Program-made: the position numbers and the translations under genes
Shown: positions 42,827 through 49,405 of the stretch, piece after piece
Layout of the letters: each line of letters begins with the position of its first letter
How positions within the stretch are numbered: the stretch's first letter is position 1
From: CAMBDS01 sp964355675
GTDB taxonomy: Bacteria; Electryoneota; AABM5-125-24; Hatepunaeales; Hatepunaeaceae
Direction of reading: 5' to 3'
DNA: 64,000 nt
NCBI GenBank assembly: GCA_964355675.1
Contig: CAYHEC010000017.1
Coordinates: 1 to 64,000, forward strand
The notes under the pieces: generated by a model
The model's input: only the letters and a program-made list of their open reading frames with translations
What the model was told of the DNA's origin: nothing
Databases searched by the model: none

Positions 42827-43894
42827 ATGATTGAATATATTCGACTTAAAAACCTGACAGCATTCAAAAACTTTGAATGGAAGGCCACCGGCGCTTTGAA
42901 TGGTAAAGACGCAGGTGCGTTGAATGTTATTGTTGGGATAAATGATACAGGCAAAACCCACCTTCTAAAATTCCTCTATGCTTTTGCAAAAAGTTATGAG
43001 GGACATTCGAAGGGTGGGATTGGCTCAGGCTCATGGGCGAAACTTCTTGCAGACAAGCTTCTAAAGGTATTTTTGCCTCACGCGGACGCATTGAATTCCT
43101 TGATAAGTAATGGTGCACCTCGTTTGGATTCATATATCCGTTTCAATGATGAAAATTTGCATTTTTCCTTTGGCAAAGATACGACCTCGACTATTACTGA
43201 TTGCGAGAGTTATATCAAACCTGATAAAGAGCTACGGGTTCTTTTCTTTCCTCCAAAAGAAGTGCTTACAACACATCAGGCACTCACGGCGCTATTGCAA
43301 GACTCCGATTATCAATCATGGGGATTCGATGCAACCTATTACGACTTGATTGATGCACTTAGGAGACCAGGGGCGAAAGGTAATGTTAATAAGAGTCTTA
43401 CAGATTCTAAAGTTAAGCTTGAAGAGTTATTGAACGGACACTTCGAGTACATAAATGACAATGAGTTCCTGTTCTATCGAACTGGAGCTAAAGAGCCATC
43501 AAGGATGTGGCAAACTGCAGAAGGATATAAGCGTATCGGTATTCTTACTCTCCTCGTGAATAGCCGTTGGATTCGTAAGGGTTCAATCCTATTTTTCGAT
43601 GAACCGGAAGCCAACCTACATCCGATGGCAGCGAGGGTAATGGCACAAATTCTATTCAATTTTGCACAAGCGGGCGTTCAGATCTTCCTTTCAACGCATA
43701 GCTATTTCATTCTCAAACAACTTGAGTTGTTGGCACGTAAAGAGGATTTCAGTATCCCCACATGTTCGCTTGTCAAAGGAGCTTCAGGTATTGAGGCAAT
43801 TTTCGCTAACCTCAAGAATGGAATGCCTGAGAATTCTATTGTAGATGAATCGGTTGCTATGTTCGAGGAAGATCTTCAACTTGAATTGGAGTAA
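42827..43894 (+). CDS. AAA ATPase of a two-gene cassette (AAA_21/OLD-like)
   Basis: Encodes 355 aa. SMC/RecF-like N-terminus IEYIRLKNLTAFKNFEW, Walker A GINDTGKTH, Walker B ILFFDEPEANLHP and the H-loop FLSTHSYFILKQLE mark an ABC-type AAA_21 ATPase as in OLD, RloA and several anti-phage systems. GGAG stands upstream of ATG 42827. It is followed after five bases by a gene of unknown function, making a cassette that is AT-richer than neighbours and lies among housekeeping genes. Defence role is inferred. Confidence 0.85.
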   Translation: MIEYIRLKNLTAFKNFEWKATGALNGKDAGALNVIVGINDTGKTHLLKFLYAFAKSYEGHSKGGIGSGSWAKLLADKLLKVFLPHADALNSLISNGAPRLDSYIRFNDENLHFSFGKDTTSTITDCESYIKPDKELRVLFFPPKEVLTTHQALTALLQDSDYQSWGFDATYYDLIDALRRPGAKGNVNKSLTDSKVKLEELLNGHFEYINDNEFLFYRTGAKEPSRMWQTAEGYKRIGILTLLVNSRWIRKGSILFFDEPEANLHPMAARVMAQILFNFAQAGVQIFLSTHSYFILKQLELLARKEDFSIPTCSLVKGASGIEAIFANLKNGMPENSIVDESVAMFEEDLQLELE

Positions 43895-43899
43895 CAACT

Positions 43900-44436
43900 T
43901 TGAATCTTAAATGGCACGACGATGAGTCAGGTGTAGAATTAGGTCTCCCCGACAAGGATCATTTTCGATTTCAGGACTGTGAAGCCTATAATAAGGTGAA
44001 AGGAATGGGAATCAAGGAGATGGATTTCTGCTGGTGGAATCAAACGAAGGATTCTATCTATTTACTAGAAGCATTAGACACCAAGAAGGATTCATCTCAG
44101 GAAATATTACTCAAAATTGTTGTAAAGGGTTTGGACAGCTTACTGTTATTGTTAGCTGTTTGGATGGATACAAGGTTCGGTGAAAGTTTGGGTTCGGAAT
44201 TACCCAAATCCTTTCCAACAGCAATTCCAACGAAATTCATATTTATTTTCATTTTACGGACTCGATCAGGCCATGCGGTAAGTTCGGATAAAAAAGGGCA
44301 ATTTGCACCTTATCAAGATAAAGCAAGGTCCAGACTCCGTAGTCGATTAGGTCTCTTTTCTGGGAATCCAAGATTAGTAATTGATGATAAAGAATCAATT
44401 ATAAGAATCGCTCTTGGTGATGCTGTGATTAGATGA
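43900..44436 (+). CDS. unknown partner of the AAA ATPase
   Basis: Encodes 178 aa; family not recognised. The N-terminal half has KEMDFCWWNQTKDSIYLLEALDTKK, a beta-strand/loop/strand layout with D and E placed somewhat like a restriction-fold core, although the usual ExK reads EAL. Several basic and aromatic residues are in the C-terminal part (KARSRLRSRLGLF). Start is TTG at 43900 with GGAG eight bases upstream; the stop overlaps the following gene by four bases (ATGA). Likely the effector or adaptor of the ATPase at 42827. Confidence 0.6.
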   Translation: MNLKWHDDESGVELGLPDKDHFRFQDCEAYNKVKGMGIKEMDFCWWNQTKDSIYLLEALDTKKDSSQEILLKIVVKGLDSLLLLLAVWMDTRFGESLGSELPKSFPTAIPTKFIFIFILRTRSGHAVSSDKKGQFAPYQDKARSRLRSRLGLFSGNPRLVIDDKESIIRIALGDAVIR

Positions 44437-45506
44437 CTAATAAGACACCCGTTCGCGCCCTCGCCCTCCTTTCCGGCGGTCTCGACTCGACTCTTGCCCT
44501 TCGCTTGATCCACGATCAGGGGATCGAGGTGACAGCCCTGAATTTTCACACCGGATTCTGCTTCACCGACGCACGGCGCGCCACCCGAAAACCCACCCAG
44601 TCAGCCACCGATGGTGATACTCGCGAATCTGGTGGACCATCCGACGCGCTCTCCGCCGCGGCGAAATTAGGCATTCCCATCGAGGTGATCGACATCTCGA
44701 AGGGTTACCTCGAAGTCCTTCACCACCCACAATATGGCTATGGAAAGAACGTCAACCCCTGTGTCGATTGCCGTATTCACATGTTCAAGCAGGCGCGGGA
44801 GCTTATGTTGGAGGTCGGCGCCGAGTTCATTTTCACCGGTGAAGTGCTCGGTCAGCGCCCAAAATCACAACATCTTCAAGCATTACATCTAATTTCCGAC
44901 CAATCAGGTCTTTCAGATAGGCTTCTGCGACCGCTTTCGGCTCTACTTTTGCCACCGACACTCCCCGAACGGGAGGGATGGATCGATCGCTCCAAGCTGA
45001 TGGGCTTTCACGGCCGGACGCGCAAACCGCAGATGGCGCTTGCCGCTGAGCTTGGCATCGAGGGTTATCCGCAACCTGCGGGCGGATGTTGTTTTCTCAC
45101 CGATCCTCAGTACGGTCGAAAAGTCCGGGATATGTGGGAGCATTCGATTAAGGATGAAATGGAGTGGGAGGATTACCTCATGCTTAAGGTTGGCAGGCAC
45201 ATTCGGTTGAGCGACGCCGCTAAAGTCGTCGTCGGTCGTGATGAAGGCGAGAATCTGTTTCTCGAACAATTCCCGGGCAATAATATCCGCCTCGAAGTAG
45301 CCGATTTTCCCGGTCCGGTAGCGCTCTTTGTCGGCGAACATTCTGATGATCTTCTCTTTAAGGCGGCAAGAGTAGTCGGAAGGTATTCTGATGGCCGAGA
45401 CAAGGGAGTCGATCTAAACGTTTTGGTACAGAACGGAAAAGACTTGAAAAAGATAGTTGTCAGGCCTTTTCAAGCTGAGGAGGTACAGGATTGGGTGATA
45501 AGTTAG
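44433..45506 (+). CDS. PP-loop ATPase, tRNA thiolation (MnmA/ThiI-like)
   Basis: Encodes 357 aa. PP-loop SGGLDST at the N-terminus, then GYGKNVNPCVDCRIHMF, FIFTGEVLGQRPKSQ, RPLSALLLPPTLPEREGW and PAGGCCFLTDP: the set found in thiouridylase-like proteins of the COG0482 group in anaerobes. They activate tRNA bases by adenylation and insert sulfur. The usual Cys motif after the second strand is replaced by a Thr/Arg-rich stretch (residues ~45-65). Neighbouring NifS and QueH genes suggest a sulfur/tRNA modification cluster. Confidence 0.8.
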   Translation: MTNKTPVRALALLSGGLDSTLALRLIHDQGIEVTALNFHTGFCFTDARRATRKPTQSATDGDTRESGGPSDALSAAAKLGIPIEVIDISKGYLEVLHHPQYGYGKNVNPCVDCRIHMFKQARELMLEVGAEFIFTGEVLGQRPKSQHLQALHLISDQSGLSDRLLRPLSALLLPPTLPEREGWIDRSKLMGFHGRTRKPQMALAAELGIEGYPQPAGGCCFLTDPQYGRKVRDMWEHSIKDEMEWEDYLMLKVGRHIRLSDAAKVVVGRDEGENLFLEQFPGNNIRLEVADFPGPVALFVGEHSDDLLFKAARVVGRYSDGRDKGVDLNVLVQNGKDLKKIVVRPFQAEEVQDWVIS

Positions 45507-45781
45507 GGCGCTTGAATCGTGATCGAGCGCTATTTGAGCCAAATGCCCGCCGGAAATTGGTGGAGACTCTTTCTCAAGCCAATCCGGAAATTATTGCCAG
45601 AGTTATCATCAAGGCATTGGAGATGCAAATTCTAACTGAGGATTATAGTCGAGACTGCGGCGTCGATTTTTCCCCTGAAAGTCTGTCCCGCTTCCAGAGA
45701 GAGAATTTTGCAGAAATCGAACAACACCTTGAAAGAGCTATCGGTGGTTTTGTTGGGGGTATCGTCTCGCAAGAGGGTTAA
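45491..45781 (+). CDS. small hypothetical protein
   Basis: Encodes 96 aa, mainly helical and charged (LNRDRALFEPNARRKLVETLSQANPEIIARVIIKALEMQI...). Not recognised. The TTG start at 45491 has GAGGAGG eight bases upstream and overlaps the end of the PP-loop gene by 16 bases, so it is probably expressed with it. Confidence 0.6.
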   Translation: MGDKLGRLNRDRALFEPNARRKLVETLSQANPEIIARVIIKALEMQILTEDYSRDCGVDFSPESLSRFQRENFAEIEQHLERAIGGFVGGIVSQEG

Positions 45782-45839
45782 TTCCAAGTCTCCGAATACC
45801 CGCTACCGCCCCGCCATAGTCGGCAGAGAAAAAAGCCCA

Positions 45840-45863
45840 CTGCCGACCCGCCGTGGTCGGCAG
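45840..45863. repeat. palindrome CTGCCGACC...GGTCGGCAG
   Basis: Arms CTGCCGACC / GGTCGGCAG around CGCCGT. Same family as the first of three in-frame copies within the NifS-like gene at 47353-47462. Confidence 0.85.
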
Positions 45864-45879
45864 GAAGCTTAAGAGAGCC

Positions 45880-45967
45880 GCTGTCACACGTCCCGGGTTA
45901 ATAAAGTGCTGCTGTCACACGTCCCGGGTTAATAAAGTGTTGCTGTCACACGTCCCGTGTGACAGCC
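45880..45967. repeat. 31-bp tandem repeat with terminal palindrome
   Basis: GCTGTCACACGTCCCGGG plus TTAATAAAGTG.T occurs twice, then a third GCTGTCACACGTCCCGTGTGACAGC closes as a perfect hairpin. Another palindrome, GCAGGCAGACGAAGGCGTCTGCCTGC, follows at 45974-45999, directly before queH. Confidence 0.9.
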
Positions 45968-46009
45968 CTAATAGCAGGCAGACGAAGGCGTCTGCCTGCA
46001 GGCTGATTA

Positions 46010-46591
46010 TTGCAAAAGTTATTATTACATATCTGCTGCGCGCCAGATGCGTCGGTTGCCGTCGAAAGACTGCGCGACCGCTATGATCTGACCGGTTATT
46101 TCTATAATCCCAATATAGAGCCACTTACCGAATATGCTCTTCGGGAAGCAGAGGCTCGACTGCTCTCAGCAGTACTCCATTTCAAGTACCTTGAGACTCA
46201 ACCACTTCGTGACGAGTGGTTTGAACTCTGCTCTCCCTTTTCCTCCGAACCCGAACGAGGTGAGCGTTGCCGCGTTTGCATTTCTCACCGTCTTAAAACA
46301 ACAGCCCAATGCGCTGTTGTTCATGGAATTACCCATTTCACAACAACTCTTACTACTTCTCCACATAAAGACGTTGACTTCATCCACGAAACTGGCGAAA
46401 TTTTGGCAAATGAATTCGGACTGATCTATCTTCCCGAGACATTTCGCGCGCGCGATGGATTTCGGCGCAGTCTCGAGCTTTGTCGGGAATACAATTTATA
46501 CCGCCAGAACTACTGCGGATGTCGCTGGAGTCAGAGAAATGGCGAACGTGTACTGCCCAAAGAGTCTGATATCATCGTTCGCAGATCATGA
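46010..46591 (+). CDS. queH: epoxyqueuosine reductase QueH
   Basis: Encodes 193 aa. The QueH (DUF208) cysteines are all visible: LLLHICCAPDAS at the N-terminus, RCRVC in the middle and QNYCGCRWS near the end; these bind iron-sulfur and a second metal and reduce epoxyqueuosine in tRNA to queuosine. Start is TTG at 46010, only ten bases behind a palindrome and without a good ribosome site. The stop overlaps the next start (ATGA). Confidence 0.92.
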   Translation: MQKLLLHICCAPDASVAVERLRDRYDLTGYFYNPNIEPLTEYALREAEARLLSAVLHFKYLETQPLRDEWFELCSPFSSEPERGERCRVCISHRLKTTAQCAVVHGITHFTTTLTTSPHKDVDFIHETGEILANEFGLIYLPETFRARDGFRRSLELCREYNLYRQNYCGCRWSQRNGERVLPKESDIIVRRS

Positions 46592-47817
46592 ATTCGCTTC
46601 CGATCATCCTCGACGGCAGACCGGAGACATACTCCGATCTAGTTAACAAGGCCATCGCGGGGGCAATGGAAATCACTCGCGCCTGGCGTGAGGGCCGGGG
46701 GGATGAGGAAGCGGTCAACCAGATTGAGTCCGACGCTCGCCAAGCTGTCCGTCGAGCGTTCGATCTGCCGAATGATTGCCGGATTATATTCACTTCTTCA
46801 ATTGAGGAAGCTCGGAATAGTGCCATCAAGGGGCTTGCATGGGGAGCCGGAACCAGCAGGAACGGGATAATTACCGTCGAAGGCGATCCAGCGGGGTTTG
46901 AGGAGTCGGCGATCTGGCTGGAGCGGTTTGGCTTCCGTTCGATACGGCTTCCAGTCGGAAAAGCCGGAGGGATACCTTTTCCATTGCTTGACAAGTCGGT
47001 CGATGACCGGACGGCTGTGGTGGCGTTACTCTCCACGACTCCCGAAATGTACCGCTGGCGGATACCTGAGATTCGCAAGCTGATAGCCTCGTGCGAAAGG
47101 CATGGGGCTGAATTAGTTATCGACGTTTCGGTTGAAGTGCAAGTGAAACGAATGGAATACGACTCCTCAAAAATGACACTGCTTTGCGATGGAGTTACTC
47201 TTGGCGCGCCGATTGGCGTGGCGTTTGTGGCGCTGAGACCCGGAGCCCGTTTCGGCCCATTGGTCAGCGGAGGCCTTGAGCAGGACGGTTTGCGAGCTGG
47301 AAGACTTAACCCAGCGCTGGTTGCGGGACTTGCCGCCGCGGTGATGGAGAACGTTTCTTCTGCCGACCCCCTGCGGTCGGCAGCCAGTGGCGTTTCTTCT
47401 GCCACCCCCCCGTGGGTGGCAGCGAGTGGCGGTTCTTCTGCCACCCCCCCGTGGGTGGCAGCACTTTCCACCCTCCGCCAAACCGCCCTTCGTGAGCTTC
47501 GCCGCCGTATTCCCTCCGCGAGGCTTGTCCATGGCGAAGCCCCCCTGCCGGTCGGGATCACCTTCGTCGTCCCCGGCGTCGAAGGCGAGGCGGTAGTGAT
47601 GCTCTGCGCACAAGAGAACGTCTTCGTCTCGACGGGATCGACCTGTTCGAAGAAGGCGGGCAAACCCTCGCCGGTACTCCTCGCCGCAGGTTTCACGACC
47701 GAGGAGGCTTCCGGGGCGATAGGGTTGACATTCCGCGCCGGGCAGACGGTTGAAGATGTGAAAATGGCGATGGAAGTTATTGGGAAGGCGGTATTAAAAC
47801 TGATGGAAATAGGATGA
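46588..47817 (+). CDS. NifS-like protein lacking the PLP lysine
   Basis: Encodes 409 aa. Overall a class V aminotransferase / cysteine desulfurase fold (IIFTSSIEEARNSAIKGLAWGAG, LVIDVSVEVQVKRM, GPLVSGGLEQDGLRAGRLNPALVAGLAAA, VFVSTGSTCSKKAGKPSPVLLAAGFT). The place of the lysine motif SGHK, kept as NGHK in the neighbouring NifS, reads CDGVT, so PLP cannot be bound in the usual way; the loop with the sulfur-carrying cysteine (STGSTC) remains. Residues ~255-293 come from three tandem palindromic repeats. It may be a sulfur acceptor or regulator; function unknown. Confidence 0.8.
   Translation: MNSLPIILDGRPETYSDLVNKAIAGAMEITRAWREGRGDEEAVNQIESDARQAVRRAFDLPNDCRIIFTSSIEEARNSAIKGLAWGAGTSRNGIITVEGDPAGFEESAIWLERFGFRSIRLPVGKAGGIPFPLLDKSVDDRTAVVALLSTTPEMYRWRIPEIRKLIASCERHGAELVIDVSVEVQVKRMEYDSSKMTLLCDGVTLGAPIGVAFVALRPGARFGPLVSGGLEQDGLRAGRLNPALVAGLAAAVMENVSSADPLRSAASGVSSATPPWVAASGGSSATPPWVAALSTLRQTALRELRRRIPSARLVHGEAPLPVGITFVVPGVEGEAVVMLCAQENVFVSTGSTCSKKAGKPSPVLLAAGFTTEEASGAIGLTFRAGQTVEDVKMAMEVIGKAVLKLMEIG
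47353..47462. repeat. three 39-bp tandem palindromic units inside the NifS-like gene
   Basis: Units start at 47353, 47392 and 47431. Each has TTCTTCTGCC, a palindrome (CTGCCGACC / GGTCGGCAG in the first, CTGCCACCC / GGGTGGCAG in the other two) and, in the first two, a linker ending AGTGGCG. The length of 39 bases keeps the frame, and the protein shows ASG.SSATPPWVA repeats. The palindrome of the second and third copies seems to have changed on both arms in a compensating way. Confidence 0.92.
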
Positions 47818-47832
47818 CTGAAATAGATTTTT

Positions 47833-47896
47833 CAGGCGGGCGTCCTCGTCCGCCGAAGACTAAAGCACGAATTAGACGCAGACGAAGACGTCCGCG
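47833..47896. repeat. palindromic element of the GGCGGACGAGGGCGTCCGCC family
   Basis: AGGCGGGCGTCCTCGTCCGCC and GACGCAGACGAAGACGTCCGCG, in the same back-to-back layout as in 15914-15975 and 62550-62625. Confidence 0.75.
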
Positions 47897-47954
47897 TGAA
47901 TTATTCAAAGAAATCTTGTGGTGACTGAAGCAATCGGTCACTATATACGATCAC

Positions 47955-48022
47955 AAATCGATCACGCCTGAATCCCTTGTCTGTCAGGCTTTCCCGGGCT
48001 TCGGTGACTCAGTGATCGATTT
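47955..48022 (+). promoter_or_regulatory. branched hairpin in the nifS leader
   Basis: 11-bp arms AAATCGATCAC / GTGATCGATTT enclose an inner hairpin GCCTGA / TCAGGC. TTTTTGA follows the outer stem, 48 bases before the nifS start. It could be a terminator of the preceding unit or an attenuator for nifS; the sequence does not decide. Confidence 0.45.
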
Positions 48023-48069
48023 TTGACCCCTCCGTCCTCTCATTAATCATCAATCATTAGTCATTATAA

Positions 48070-49338
48070 ATGATCTACTTCGACAATAACGACACTACGC
48101 CTCTCCACCCTGAGGCACTCGCGGCGATGATGCCCTACTTCACCGACAAATTCGGCAACCCCTCATCACTGCACACACTCGGTCTTGAAGCTGAGACCGC
48201 TCTCGACGAGGCGCGCGAGACCATTGCCTCCGCAATCAGCGCTTCGCCCAAAGAGATTGTCTTCACATCCGGCGCGACCGAAGCTAACAACCTTGCCATC
48301 CTCGGCGCGGCTCGCGCTCGCCCTGACCGCAAGCACCTCATCATCTCTGCCGTCGAGCACGCCTCTGTCCTGCAGATCGCCAAACGGCTCGAAGGCGAGG
48401 GCATCCGCGTTACGAAGTTGCCCGTCGATGGGCAGGGGTTCGTTTCGTCAGACACACTCCGCGATGCGCTTGACGACGACACCTTCCTCGTCAGTATAAT
48501 TTACGCCAATCACGAGATTGGCACGATTCAGGACTTAAAAACCCTCGCGGCGATTGCTCACGAAAAGGGAGCCTGGGTCCACACCGACGCCGCGCAAGCG
48601 CTTGGCAAGATCCCTTGCGACGTGAAGGAGCTTGGCGTTGACCTTGCTTCGTTCAATGGGCACAAACTGCACGGGCCTAAAGGAGTCGGAGCGCTATACT
48701 TCAGTCGCAAATGCCGCCCGAAACGGCTGATGGAAGGCGCGGCTCAGGAGAACGACCTCCGCCCGGGGACTGAGAACGTCCCGGCGATTATAGGATTTGC
48801 CAAGGCCGCTGAAATCGCCGTTCGGGACAGGGAAGAAGTGACCAATCACGTCAATCGGCTGGTGAAACGGCTGGCAGATGGACTTTCGGAGTTGCCACAC
48901 ACGCGTCTTAATGGGCCACCGCCGGGGACACCCCCCGACACCTTGGAGGGCGGACTTCAGTCCGCCCCACTGCATGTTCCTCAAATGACTCGTCTTCCCG
49001 GTAATCTCAATGTCACCTACCTTTACATCGAGGGCGAAGCAATACTAATGCACCTCTCTAACCGTGAGATAGCCGTCTCTTCGGGGAGCGCCTGCTCGTC
49101 GAAGTCGCTCGTGCCGTCATCAGTGTTGACGTCCATCGGCTTGATCCATGAGGAAGCTCATGGCGCGATACGGTATTCCCTCTCAAGGTTCAATACGATA
49201 GAAGAAGTCGAGACGGTCATCGTGAAATCTCGTGAGGTGGTGGAACTGCTTAGAGCGATGACGGCATTCGTGCCAGAGCTTCACTCTGAGCGTGAGGGGG
49301 GGGAAGGCTTCTATCGCAGTCGCGATAAAACGACTTGA
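48070..49338 (+). CDS. nifS: cysteine desulfurase
   Basis: Encodes 422 aa. A complete NifS/IscS: IYFDNNDTTPLHPEAL, ATEANNLAI, HEIGTIQ, HTDAAQALGKI, the PLP lysine in SFNGHKLHGPKGVGALY and the catalytic cysteine loop SSGSACSS. It releases sulfur from cysteine for Fe-S clusters and tRNA thiolation. A palindromic repeat is inserted in frame (48942-48968), making a DTLEGGLQSAP loop between RLNGPPP and the strand NLNVTYLYI. It lies downstream of its inactive-looking paralogue, consistent with a sulfur cluster. Confidence 0.93.
   Translation: MIYFDNNDTTPLHPEALAAMMPYFTDKFGNPSSLHTLGLEAETALDEARETIASAISASPKEIVFTSGATEANNLAILGAARARPDRKHLIISAVEHASVLQIAKRLEGEGIRVTKLPVDGQGFVSSDTLRDALDDDTFLVSIIYANHEIGTIQDLKTLAAIAHEKGAWVHTDAAQALGKIPCDVKELGVDLASFNGHKLHGPKGVGALYFSRKCRPKRLMEGAAQENDLRPGTENVPAIIGFAKAAEIAVRDREEVTNHVNRLVKRLADGLSELPHTRLNGPPPGTPPDTLEGGLQSAPLHVPQMTRLPGNLNVTYLYIEGEAILMHLSNREIAVSSGSACSSKSLVPSSVLTSIGLIHEEAHGAIRYSLSRFNTIEEVETVIVKSREVVELLRAMTAFVPELHSEREGGEGFYRSRDKTT
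48942..48968. repeat. in-frame palindrome inside nifS
   Basis: CTTGGAGGGCGGACTTCAGTCCGCCCCAC is the same family as the ends of the elements at 34425 and 42074. It encodes TLEGGLQSA within a surface loop of NifS. Confidence 0.88.
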
Positions 49339-49405
49339 AATTTCGATTAGTTTTTTGTAAATTAATATTAACATTCGAAAGTGCTGAACATTACCGGAGA
49401 CAATA

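Noticed and set aside
45825..46000. Possible CRISPR array
   Set aside because: Repeats are adjacent without spacers, there are only three units of one type, and no cas genes are near.
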